This document shows positions 50,686 to 62,994 of a DNA stretch of 64,000 nt, piece by piece. Source of the DNA: Pithys albifrons albifrons. Its lineage: Eukaryota > Chordata > Aves > Passeriformes > Thamnophilidae. A model generated the notes under the pieces. The model made no database searches. It was given only the letters and a program-made list of their open reading frames with translations, and was not told the DNA's origin. Both the position numbers and the translations under genes were made by a program. The stretch lies in contig NC_092462.1 of the NCBI RefSeq assembly GCF_047495875.1, forward strand, positions 34,542,523 through 34,606,522, given 5' to 3'. How positions within the stretch are numbered: the stretch's first letter is position 1; each line of letters opens with the position of its first letter.

Positions 50686-53600
50686 GTTTCAGTTACCTCT
50701 AGAATATTTTATGACAGCAATTTTTTTTCCTCTGCTTTCTGAAATATTCATTATATCCATTAATGAAAGCATGCTGTAGAAATTACAGTTAAGTTGGGAT
50801 TATTCTTAGAACTCACAAGCCAAACTATTGCTATACATTAATTTATTCAGTCAAGGGATGGAGGGAAACTATTACACAAAAGGGGTTTGGGTTTGTTTTT
50901 TTTCAATAGCTACACTAATGTAGCTATTAAAAGGCCTTTAAATTTAAAGGCTGAGTGTTGCTCCTATTTCAAATATAAAATAAAGCAAGTCAAAGGAAGT
51001 GAGGAAGACAGTATAAACCTATTTGTTAGCAGACTTGCCGTGCAAGTTATACCTATTCATGACAGGTTTCTACAGACAGACAGGCCCTATATATTCAGTC
51101 TCAAAGATGTGTTGAGAGAAGGACACAAAGAGCACAACATTTACTGATTACTCCTTCCTGGCAGATTTTGTGTTATAAGCAGAAATCTCTCAGAGTTAAA
51201 GAGGAACACCAAGGGGCTAAGGTAGAGGAAGGTTGGGAAAAAATAGATAATAATGATACTGTCCTGGGGAAGACAAAACATTACCCCAGCAAGAGAGCAT
51301 TTTACTGTTGAGAGCACAATTTCTGATTCTAGATGTGATGAATGAACAGAAAAAAAAGACCAAAGTATAAGAAGTGGCCCTGCCAAGATATCTGATTAGC
51401 TGCAATGCAAAGACATTGCAGACAGTTATGAATTCTTCCCAGCCAGACCTTCGTGCTTAATAAAAAGTCCCCAGCATAATTAGGACAGACAATAATTCAA
51501 ACCTTCCCAGGGTGGCTATAAATAACTACTTACCAGAATACAGAATAGAGTATGTTTATTTTATTCATATCTGTTAATTACTGCTTGGAATTTAGACTAA
51601 TGTGTTGGGAGTAACATCCTGACGCTGTAATTGACTTGAGCATTTGCACACTAGACTCTATGCATTTTTGTGTATTTGTCTTCAAGACTCTAGCTGTTAA
51701 AATGCCACTGAAATTACCTAGTCTCTTATTCATAAAACATTTTAATTACTGTCTTCTATATCAGTTAATACCTTACACTTTTAATTTTTTCCATTACTGC
51801 AGGTGACAATTAAGTATGTGTGATTTCATTCTACTCTTTCTGTGCTTTCTCACCAAGGAATCCTGGCTTGCTTAGTCACAACACAAAGTGAAACATTACA
51901 CTCAAGTCACTAGTGTCATTTTCTAAATATAGTAATAATAATAAATACTATACTTCCTCTAATTTTAGTAGATTTCAATGTGATAAATGCTCTAGATTTT
52001 TAGTGTTCAGCACACTTCCAGATTTCCAGCAGTCTGCATTGGAAAGGATTTCAAGCACAGTTATAATATTTTAAGGAAATGAACAATATTCTGCCACTTG
52101 TATCTCAAGCAGGTATTTGGTGACTTACACAGTATCAGCTGGAGATCTGTCCACTGAAGACTTGGTTCATTAATCCCAGGTAGTGGTCCACACATTGAAA
52201 TTTGATGCCCATAAAACATTCCCAGCAACATGTTATCTTTCAGATTTTTGGAAACTCTGGCTAACGTTGGCTTATACAAATATAAAAATGCAGATGCTAT
52301 TCAGGGATTCACTTTAATTTCTAAAAAAACCCATCTTTAGCTCCAAATGATTTTTATTTCCTTCATACAGAAACAGTTCTCTTGCCAATTATTACTAGAA
52401 AAAAGCAAACCAGGACTTTCACAATCTGAGATACTAGGGAAGAAATTATCACAGACAAGAGCCTCAGAGAAGGGATTAAGGATTCAATTTTAAGCCCTGA
52501 CATTTTTATTAAGCATTTAACTAATTACAAATAGTGAGTGATCAAGCAAAGACAATGTAAAGGCATTAAATCTATATTTGTTTCTCTTTACTTGCTTCCA
52601 GAGTTTAGTTTCTCTAAAAACAGCACACAAAGTCTAATTCCACACAATTTTTTTGTGTTTTTAATTAAAAGTTCTATGAAACACTGCCATAGTGAACTGA
52701 AAAAGCAAACAAGTTAGGGAAAATGTAAATAGAGAATCAGGCAATTTCACTATCTTCTTTGCTGGTCCTCTTTCACAATAAAGAGAAAGTATGAAGATGT
52801 AATTTCAATATTCTGTTTTCAATATATTTAATTCTTTCCAAGCTCAGCTGTATGTTTCACCAATTCAGTAATAAACATTTCCTTTTGCCTAATTCCGGAC
52901 AATTAAAATCTTTCTGGATAACAATAATCTCACTAGTATTAAAAACATATGGTTTTTTGAGTATGTTTCAAATATGTGTCCTGGTTGGAAAGTTAATTAA
53001 ACTATGATCTATCTGTTTTTTCCAGTTGTAAAGGTCAATATCCAGATTTAACCTACACTGAAATGAAATTAACCTTTCGCATTCAAAGGAAATATATGTG
53101 CTAAAACCACTGAACTGTGATACAGCCAAGCACTACAGCACATAACAGCTTACTCATCCACAGTAGAGACATTCTAAGAAGGAAAGATAAGGACAAACTG
53201 ACAGAACTTCTGAATGTGGTGCCAATTAGCAGGATGAGGAATATAACCTCACACTGTAATTACATGGAGAAACTTTGCTGGCATCAGAGAGATGAAAATA
53301 AAATCCCCAGTAACAACAGCTCTGATATGATTTCTCTTTTAAAACCAATGCACACATAGTCTACTTGGACAGGACACTGGAAGTCCCTTTCCCTTTCTAG
53401 TGTATGCAAAAAGACAGTCCCAACTACGATGCCTGTGAATATGAACATCTCGACCATCAAATTATCTTACCTGCACTACTCATAGTGAGTGTGAAATGAG
53501 ATCACTTCCTTCCCTACATTAGGTTTTCAGGGAAATTGGATTAAATTATGTTCAGAAGGCTCAGACAAAAGCAGAACATGGAGTGTTACACAGATAAAAT

Positions 53601-54027
53601 ATGCACCAGCAGCCCTGAACCAGCTACTAAATCTGAAAGGCAAGGGAGAAATCCCCATCCTGCCTCTGAGATGCACAGTCAGTACTAAGAATCTATTCTT
53701 CCATTTTAAACATAAAAAGAAAAGATACTTTTACACCACTTCAAATCACTTCTGCAATGCACTCCAGCTCTTTAAGTGCTCCAGAGGATGCAGTTTCAAG
53801 TTCATATTACGTTAGCTTTTCAGTTCAGTTTTACAGTGCACTTCTCCAAAGGCTATAACTGGTACAAGTTTTTTTGTGGTGCTAAAAATATGTGACCTGA
53901 AATAGGAGCAGAAAATGAAAAGCTGTGTCTTTTACAAGTGCTTACTGGAATATAAGAGTAGATGTTGGGATATTACTAACTTCTTTCCATCCTAAAATAA
54001 ATGTGTTCTAATGCCTGCAGTTTGTTT

Positions 54028-54038
54028 AGCTGTTTGAT
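54028..54038 (+). repeat. Target-site duplication, left copy (SINE copy 2)
   Basis: AGCTGTTTGAT here and AGCTGTTTAAT at 54414-54424, 10 of 11 matching. Confidence 0.78.
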
Positions 54039-54413
54039 ATGTATGTATATGTATGGCCAGACTTTGGGAACAAAGATTTGGGCAGGGCTCTCCCCACGTG
54101 GGTGTGCCCTTCCAGCCTCCACAGTGGGTTTTTTAGGTGAGACACAGCATGCACAGAACTGGTCCCACCATTTCAGTCCTAAGGTCCATATCTGCCACGG
54201 CTGAGCAAGCTTGGACAGTTACAGTGAAGTCCTCGTGAGTGTCTACAGCACCCGCTACTAACTGGGGCTGACGCTGCTGAGCATCCGAGATCTGACAGGA
54301 TCAGATGGCAGGGAGGCATTGAACTGCCAGAGGACGGTCCCCACTGAGACTCGAACTCATGACCTTGGGATTCAGAGTCCAGAGTGCTCTCCTTTACACC
54401 ACAGGACAGCCCC
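54039..54413 (-). mobile_element. Composite tRNA-Gln/5S rRNA SINE, copy 2
   Basis: A 375-bp element on the minus strand, bracketed by an 11-bp duplication with one mismatch. From its 5' end (54413) it shows a tRNA-Gln-like head with ggtgtaaag (A-box area), actctggactctgaatcc (CTG anticodon) and gagttcgagtctc (B-box area). A 5S rRNA-like segment follows (about 54322-54244), then a body matching the one at 20957-21269, a hairpin (54075-54062) and an (ATACAT)-type tail. The 5S part has lost about 28 bp covering most of box C (junction near 54253), so here the tRNA head is the more likely promoter. Element boundaries fall exactly at the first base of the tRNA-like head. Confidence 0.9.
54336..54413 (-). 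promoter_or_regulatory. tRNA-Gln-like Pol III promoter module of SINE copy 2
   Basis: A 78-nt tRNA-like module whose D-loop, anticodon (ctctgaat) and T-loop (gttcgagtctc) regions follow vertebrate tRNA-Gln(CTG). A- and B-box motifs are present. The acceptor ends do not pair well, so this is a SINE promoter and not a tRNA gene. Confidence 0.75.
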
Positions 54414-54424
54414 AGCTGTTTAAT
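54414..54424 (+). repeat. Target-site duplication, right copy (SINE copy 2)
   Basis: AGCTGTTTAAT, partner of 54028-54038. Confidence 0.75.
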
Positions 54425-55639
54425 GTAGTCAAACATTTACCTGATAATCCATGAAGATTCTCCTCTTACCAGCAGTGAATCAAGCATCTGAGTTGTGCAC
54501 TGATCTCCATGACAACAAGCTTGTATATTTGGTAATGAAAAAAAAACCCTGGTAAATAAAGGGTAATTTCCCCTCCTCATTTTACTCTTAGGTGCTTTAA
54601 AAGGCATAAAAAAGTAAAGAATGACAAATAAAATAAATAACTACATAAATTTTTCATTATGAAAATAAACCAAAGCAGAACCACTGTTAAAAGGCAGTGG
54701 GTTTTTGAGTTATTTTAGTGAAATATGGCAAGATTCTCAAGTGAAGATTAGTTGGTGAATTGCTAGTTGATATTAAGTAATCCTTTAAAATGTACTGTAA
54801 GCTCTCAGCTCTGCTGTAGCAAGCACTGTATAGAAATTCCACTATACAGTATAATTTCTACTTAGGAGAGACTAAATCAAAAAGAAAAGCACTTTCCACT
54901 CAAAGATTCTTTGCCTTTGCCATAGCTTTGCAAATTCATCTTGGCCACCATGACAAACTATCTCCTTATTATCACTGACCATCTGTTGCCTCTTCCTCTA
55001 TTATGGCTCTAAGATTCCAGTGAAACAGTCTATCAATTAAGCTAACTAAGACAAAAATTCTGTTTTGAAGCCTTATTCTGTCTTTAGTTGATGGAATAAT
55101 TGTTGAGCAATCGGTAACCTGCTCAGGACTGCATCTCTGCAGCGCTTCATATTCTGTTCAGCACTATCAAGTCAAATTCAGATATACCAAAAAAACTTAA
55201 ATCTATTCAAAAGTTCAGAGAAATTAATAATACTATTAATCCATATAAAATTACTAAGATTAATTTATACCTCTTTGAAACCCAAATTAATCTGCATTTT
55301 GGCTTATGAAGTAATTAGACAAAAATGTTTTTTCCTTGCCTTTGCAAATACATATTGTTCTAGACTTCAAAATTTCAGACTCAGATAAATTTTCACATTG
55401 CATTCAGTATCTTTTAGTGTTGAAAAAAATCAAATGTACATCTGTGAAAGAAACTAATAAAAAGTTGAAGTTGTGTCCTTGTGATGAAAATGTGAATATA
55501 CCCTCTGGGTGATTGTAAGGAAAAATATATGAGCCAAGAAAAGAAAAAAAAAAAAAAGACAATCAGCAACGATAACAATCCTCTTCATTCCATCAAGAGT
55601 GAGAAGTCTGCTGGAAAAATTTATGGTCAATAGGTGGAA

Positions 55640-55985
55640 TGGCCTCTGCACAAGAAACAACTAAACTGTTCAAACTAGAAGAGGGACAATAAGCTGAAAT
55701 ATGATACAGAGCCACAAAATCATAAGAGATATGAAAAACAGGCAATTATTTTCCAGTCTACTAGTACAAGAGAACACCAAATCAAACTAGATGACAATAG
55801 ATTTAGAGCAAAGTAAACACTGTAAGTGGGTAATGTTTAATAAGCACATCAGAATTTTTCACATCTTAGAGACTTAAAAGTGACTCAACATACTAGCAGA
55901 AGGAAAGTTCATTGAAGGGGAACACATAAAAAATTACTTCTAACCTACAATACACTGGATGCCAGGGGAATATTCTGGGGAGTTA
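55640..55985 (+). mobile_element. Ancient CR1-like LINE relic
   Basis: The order gaagagggacaataagctga, atatgatacagagccacaaa, atcataagagatatg, agtacaagagaacaccaaat, caaactagatgacaatagat and ttagagcaaag follows the end of reverse-transcriptase ORF2 and the start of the 3' UTR in old amniote CR1 families, as I recall them. Heavily mutated, ends uncertain, plus orientation. Confidence 0.5.
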
Positions 55986-56225
55986 CGCTAACAGCCCATG
56001 CTCTTACCTTACTCTTCTCGTGGCATTCACAATGAGCCATTGTCTGAGATAATATACCGGCAACATGGGCTCTTAGTTTGTCTTCATTTGGACATTCTTA
56101 TATTAATAGACCTAAACTGGATAATTATAAGACTGAAATTTGTCATTTCAATTAACATGATGGGGATAAATGTGAACATTTCACACAATTCAATAGAACT
56201 GTTGTGCAATATTACTTATGACAGT

Positions 56226-56279
56226 ATTTCACTAATTCAGTCCTGTAAGATAATTTCACTAATTCAGTTCTGAAAGATA
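56226..56279. repeat. 27-bp tandem duplication
   Basis: Two adjacent 27-bp units starting atttcactaattcagt, differing at two positions. Probably a local slippage duplication. Confidence 0.85.
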
Positions 56280-58016
56280 TTTTTGCAAATGTAAAGCAAA
56301 TTATTTAGCTCCCATTAGCTTAGAGCTACTGGAAATTACTTTAGTTTCCACTAACTGGAAATTCAACAACCCTGAAAACTGTGAGGAGATATTTTTTAGT
56401 GTAAATGTGAACACCTGCAGTTCAACACATCTTTCATGAATTCAGACCATCCAAAGGTAAGATGAAATCATGAGTGACACAAATCCTTGACTGTTAATCC
56501 TTCTGTATTTGGGGAAACTCCTGGTGAGTCCTTCGTCTGTAGCTTTGTCCACACTTTTTTGCCACAGAGTAAATTAAACATTGTTCTTAACACTACTGAA
56601 TAACATTTTTAAAGTTTTTACCATTTATAAGGAAACTAAATTCAATGATTTACAATAGCTGTAGGAAAAAAAACATATAAAGGGGTTGCAAATACTACAT
56701 AATATAACTAGGATTATCTTTGATTATATTTTTAGTATGAGGTTAGTTGGCCAATTTGTACTTAGTGGAAAATATGGATCTAGAGATCAGCTTTAGTAAC
56801 AGACTAGCTAATTCTCTGTCATTTATATTAGCATTCCATTTATTGAAAGCATGGCTTTCAGAAGTTTGTTTTCTTCCTTTCAAACCAGCAAGCATATTCT
56901 TACATGAGATACTTCACCTCTGAAACTATGGTCCCACTACTCAGCACTTGACAGCAAGATCTATTTCAACTGGCAATTAGTAGAAAACAAAAGCACAGTA
57001 ACTCATTAAAAAAATTGACCAACTATAAGTAAGTCAAAGGCTCTTGTAAACATATTCTAGACACTTTGACTGAGAGGGATACCTTATTATCCACACTACT
57101 ACTTCCTTAAACTGGTAGGAGAATTCTATAGAATATCTATATCCTTTTCTTAGAAAACCAAACAGTGTCATTAGGTTTTAAAGAATGCAGATATATCATA
57201 TTTTAATCATTATAGAATAATACTTTTAATGAAAAAAAAAATTAATTTAAAAAATCAGCATGTCAGTATACCTATATTAGACCTGTAGCAGAAAAAGACA
57301 TGGTAGTATCTCATGTAACTGATTTACCTGGTCTTATTCCTGTATCTGCCGTGATTTACTCTCATGTTTATCAGTTCTCACAATTACAGTTTCAATGAAT
57401 TTAGATTTTAATCCTGAGGCAGGTTCTCCTGAGGAATTTTAACAGCAAACTGAACATTTTTCTGAAAGTGTTAATTTTGGATGCTGTAAAACCTATTTTA
57501 AATTACCATATCTAACTTACAGTATTAAAGAATAACGTGAAAATTGTAACAGCATGGGCTGGACTCAATGACGGAGTAAGTCCCCTCTGCACATATATTG
57601 GAAAGAAAGTTTTGCAAGTTTCCCTGGAGAGTAACTCTTTGTCACCACAATTGCTGCTTAGCAGGAAACTTTTTTCCTTGAGTCTGCCTTTCACTGAAAA
57701 TACAATTTTTCAAAATTTCAAGACATGAATGTCAAAAAAAAAAAAAAGAAGAAAATTTTTGTTTCAAACTTCGCCAATACCTACAATAATGTCTGGCCTC
57801 AGCAATGTTTCCAATGCAAAAATTACCCGAGTTTCAGTTTTGAAATTCCTACAAAGTGTAAAATGGCACAAGCACTTAATTACCATCTGCTCTCAAGCAG
57901 TTCTACAAATATGCAGTCTCAGACCTCAGACTATGTGTATCAAGAAAGCTTATTAAAGATTTAGTAAGATGTAACATGCAAAATACAGTATAAAGTAAGG
58001 CAATTGTAGCAACTGT

Positions 58017-58527
58017 GAGGAACGAGATGCTGGAAAGCAGTGCCATGGAAAGGGGCCTGGGGGTCCTGATCAACGGAGAGTTGAATATGTGTCAGCAGAG
58101 CCCTGGCAGCCAGGAGGGACAACTGTGTCCTGGGGGGCATCAGGCACAGCATCACAAGGCGGTCGAGGGAGGGGATTGTCCTGCTCTGCTCTGCACTAGG
58201 TCAGCCTCACCTTGAATATTCTGTGCAGTTTGGGGCACCACAACATAGGAAAGACATTGAGCTCTTAGAAAGTGTCCAAAGGAGGGCAATGAGTATTTTG
58301 AAGGGCCTTGAGGGGAAGCCATATGAGGAGTGGCTGAGGGCACTCGGTCTGTTCAGCCTGGAGAAGAGGAGACTGAAGGGAGACCTCAGTGCACTTAGAA
58401 CTTCCTTGTGAGGAGAAGAGGAGGTGTAGGCACTGATCTCTTCTCTGGTTACCAGTGACAGGACCTGATGGAATGTCCTGAAGTTATGTCAGGGGAGGTT
58501 TAGACTGGATATTAGAAAGAGGTTCTG
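58017..58527 (+). mobile_element. CR1 LINE fragment (both ends truncated)
   Basis: Sense-strand CR1: ccatggaaaggggcctgggg, gtcctgatcaacgg, ccctggcagccaggaggg, gcatcaggcacagcatcac, gtcgagggaggggattgtcc, tgtccaaaggagggcaatga, gggccttgaggggaagcc, gttcagcctggagaagagga and ggggaggtttagactggata. The terminal octamer repeat is absent; it stops at agaggttctg. Same subfamily as 42412-42950 but inverted. Confidence 0.95.
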
Positions 58528-59487
58528 ATTTTCCCCAATTTAAACCAGAAATGAAATGAGAAACAAACTTAACTAGTGAAAGCAGGGCAGTATCATAACC
58601 ACCAAAGTCAATTTTAGTTTCCAAATCAAAACATGCCCAGTTACCTATGCATCATAGCACTCCTTTAACCTAAATTACAGTCTCTGTTCAGCTAATGTAA
58701 TGGGTTTGACGACCCATTGCTGATTGTGATGACTCTGCAACATATGATAAGGTAAGAAGATGAAAAAACCAATTTTTCAGTCTTCCCTAAATGAAGGAAA
58801 TCCAGAAAGGCTGACACTGAATCTGGTCCATTGATACATACTGCTTTCTTACATTGAAGATGACAGTGCAAGACATGTGAAAATTTGTACATTCGTGTAT
58901 TATCTCCTCTCTAAGCTCAGCATTCTGCTTATGTTACCAACCAAATGCAATGGTGCCACTGGTGATTCATTGAGTTACAATAGATAGAATAACACCTGAA
59001 ATTCCCATTCAATTTAGAAACAACATCAAAAGCTTTAATGCAAATCTACACCTTCAGTGTAAAACCTCAGCTTGAATGATCTGAATTGCCTATCATATTG
59101 GTTTCACTTATTCACTAGTAAATTGAATGCTGCTATGTGAGCAGGGCTATATAGCCACAACATTCTAATGAAGTCATTGTAATATCAGAAATGCATGAAT
59201 TAATGGAAAGTGGTTGATGATAATGCTCACGTTATTAGCGAATGATACCACCAGTGTTCATAATGAGTCTTGTGACAGCCTATTGTCAGAAGCCTGGAAC
59301 ATGACCTGATAACTCTGAGATCTATTTTTAAATCAACTTCTGTTTAAGAAGAAAAAAATAAAAATTGGTGACCTTGAACATATCCTAGCCCCTAGTCAGT
59401 CTCAGCATGTTTATAGTTAATAAAGTAAAAATATTAATTTTAAAAGTTTATCTTTATTTCCCTAGTAAATGGAATCTTTACTTTTTC

Positions 59488-59545
59488 CTTGGTGGTTTTT
59501 TGAGGGTTTTTTTTTGTTTTTTTCGGTAATTTTTATTTTTTACCT
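59488..59545. repeat. T-rich low-complexity tract
   Basis: Interrupted T runs with occasional G. No element body is recognised. Confidence 0.7.
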
Positions 59546-62500
59546 TGATACAAACCCATCATTTTTCTTCTTCTAAAATGCCACATACTTGAATCACCCT
59601 GCAAATTCCTATGCTGACTGTTGGCAAAAAGTATGATATAATATGGCAAAATTAGTCATTATTTTCACGGATAAATTTGAAAATTTGGGACAGGTGATCT
59701 TGCTGGTGCCAGGGGAGAATTGTAAATTTCCCATTAGCTGTAAGCAACGTAAAATTTGTATCTTAGCTTATTTTCAACTACTTGAGTATTGGAAAAGAGA
59801 AATCATAAAGAGAATTAACATTAATTTAAATATAAGGTATTTAATCATAGGGCTGGATATAGCTTTACTTATAATTCAGTGTTGACTTTTTAACATTCAC
59901 AAACTATCCAGCATATGTTTATATTTAGCAATTTATCAGGAGGTCAATGTCTTTTTTTTAGCTCACTAAATTACTGGAATTAATAATTTTTTTCTAATCC
60001 AATATCTTGCTGCACATCTGATACAAGTAGTAATACAGTTAACAAGAAACTTGGCGTCTTAACTTGGAAGTTATGAAACCTAGCATACTTCAGCATGATA
60101 AGCATACAACAGAACAAGAAGTTATTACATAAGTATAAAATTATTTTAAAAAACATCGAGTTTATTGCTATAAAGCACCTGCATTTATACATCCTAATGC
60201 CTGTGTGACAGAGAACAGCAAAAAGCACATTCAACATTCCTCCTAATATATCAAGTTCCGAGCTATTTCTAGAACAGGTTGAATGTTTCAAAAGTGCTTG
60301 AAGATTCAGTGACAAAACTCAAACATCTCATTTCTGTAGATGTATTATTCCTGTTAAAAACCTTATTTTAGCATACATTGAGGCTGCTATTATAACATAC
60401 CAAAATAATACAATTAAATATTCACACAACTAATGGAAGCTATAAACAAAAAATACACTTCTAAGTGCAAGTATACTAGCTAAAGGACTGCACAATTTAG
60501 CACAGGTATAAAAAATAACATAAAATATGAAATTATAGAAAAACTCAGCTGTGTGACACTACATTAATCGCCTATGCAATGCTAGCAAAAAAAAAATCAT
60601 GCTCCAATTGAGGGATAAATAAAGAGTATGCAAACTGAACAGGTTACCTGCAGCCCTGGCTTCAGGACTAGTCTGACAATACTCTGCCGCTTTCACATAC
60701 AGCCGGCATTCAGTCCTTTCTCCCTGCACAGGTGCACATGTTGGACTCCACCCTTTTAGCTTTTCATCACATTAAAATCACATAAAAAATATTAATTTTC
60801 ATTTTCCAGTGAGAGAGCTTCTAATGACAGCATGTGACTCCATAAAGCCTTCGAAGACAAAGCCTTTTCCACATTTGTACACTAACTCGGCTGCTTGCAT
60901 AGTTTATGAAAACAAATACAAGACTGCTTCCCATAGAAATATGTCGGACAGCAAAATAACTACTTTGAAATGAAATTGAGGATAAGATTTAGATCAGATT
61001 TTTGGAGTTAAAGCAGAAAGCTCAATTCCTAGCAAGTGTTGTAGCACTTAGATATCACAGAGGTTCTGCATAAATTACAGCCAAATTCTGTCCCATACCA
61101 AAATAAAAATTTGACTTTTAGTTGAGTTTACTATGCAATGCCAAAGAATTTAGTACACTGTAAATGATATACCATGCTGAGGCATCCCAAAATCGGGTTA
61201 TGTAATCAATTACTTTTCAAACATGTATGATCATTCTGTACTGCTGAATTTACACAAACAAGAAGTCTTTTAGCAGTGCTTTTCATACAAATGTATCACA
61301 GAAGTTCTGCCTTCAAATAGAATTAATGATCTTTTAGTTTCACCTTTGATCCTACCTGATGTGAAAAACTTTACTGCCAAGTTCCTAAACAACTAACTTC
61401 GGTAAAAAATTATTAACTTCTTTCTCCATCTATTCAGAGAAAACTTTACAAGTGATATTCAAGGACAAATGACTCCTCAAGGGATTCTGCCCTGATTCCC
61501 AGAACCTTTCTGCCAAGCATCCCTTAATCATGAAGGCATCAACCCAAGAAAAGCTGCTGTTTTTTAATCCCTTGTAAACAATGGTGGAAGTGACTTAACA
61601 GCAACCTGTATGAAACTGAAAGTCAAATGCACACATGCCTGGGTGGAAATTCCAGATGAGCACTTTGACTACTCATCCTGATGTCCTTGCCTCTCATTCC
61701 CGCAGTGACGAGGCACAGCACCAAGACTGCATTGAATAGTGGGATTGGCCAAAATGGAACAGTTATTGCCACCTTCTACTCTTCCATTCAACTGGATTTT
61801 CAGCTCCTGTGAATGTGCTGACAGATTTTCTCCTGCTCTGGTTATGTGGGAATCCATTCAGAGAAACCTGAAATTAGAAGCAGCACTGTGCTTGAAATGC
61901 TTTGGAAGGTATTTCACATTCTTCAGCCTTCCCATATGAACAGTTTCTTTTAAAGCAGTGAGATGAGTTTCTGTAATAGTGACTGTCAAAGGTGTAGAGG
62001 AAATAATTTTGGAGATAGCATCAGTGACAATGCTTTTTTCCTTTGTGAAAGCCACACAGTAGCCTCAAAATTGGACAGAAACAGAAAATATATGCTAGGC
62101 CTCTGGAACTCATGCAAGTTTTTAATATGGTCTATGAAAGAGGCATAAAGGGCACTCTTTCTAAATCCATATAAGATTTGATAATTTATTTCAATATGCA
62201 CTTCAGCAAGAGCCCAGGGATGTCATTAATAGTAACAAGCACTAGATCTTTACATAGCCCAGTAATTAAACTTTGGAACTCTGCCAGAGAAATTGGTCAA
62301 TGTTAAAAGTTAATGTTCAGTGGATATTAAAAGGAATGCAATGGGTGAAACTACTGAAAGAAAACACTCTTATCATGGGCTGTTAAAAACCCTGTTATCC
62401 CCTCTTCAGCTTGGGGGAGCATGTCACAGAAATATTGATATTTGTATTCTCTTAAATGCATCAGTTTCTTTTGAAGAAGTCCTGACCACATCTTTTTTAG

Positions 62501-62958
62501 GTGGAGAGAGACATAAGGCTCTCACATTTGAATTTCATTATTGCTTTCTCATTGTTCAACACTTTGACAAAACAGAAAAACAATTCCAATAGCAGCGCAA
62601 TTTTTTCACTTTCAGGAGTACAGTGTATAATACCAACCTCTGACATACTGTAGCATCCTTTAATACCAAAAATACAGTGTATGACTTACTTTATATCATA
62701 CTCAGCCTCATAAAAAGGTATTATATTTGTAGCTATAGCAAAAAGCAAACTTAATTAGAATTACAAACATATTTGCATGCTAGTTAATATTTTGTGTTCT
62801 TAACTGTTTATTTAAAAGTTATATCCACTACTCAGTATAACAAATTTACATAACTGTTGTGTCCAAGATTATGTGATGGTGAAATTTTGTGATTTGCATT
62901 TTCAAAACAATGCACCTGAAAAAGAAAAATTAAAAACCACACAAGAATAACATCTGCT

Positions 62959-62994
62959 AAAAAAACAAAACAAAACAAAAAACAACAAAAAAAC
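62959..62994. repeat. AAAAC simple repeat
   Basis: Imperfect AAAAC units, a low-complexity A-rich tract. Confidence 0.8.

Noticed and set aside
54336..54413. tRNA-Gln gene
   Set aside because: Anticodon and B-box regions fit, but acceptor arms do not pair and the segment is fused to a SINE with target-site duplications. It is a SINE head.
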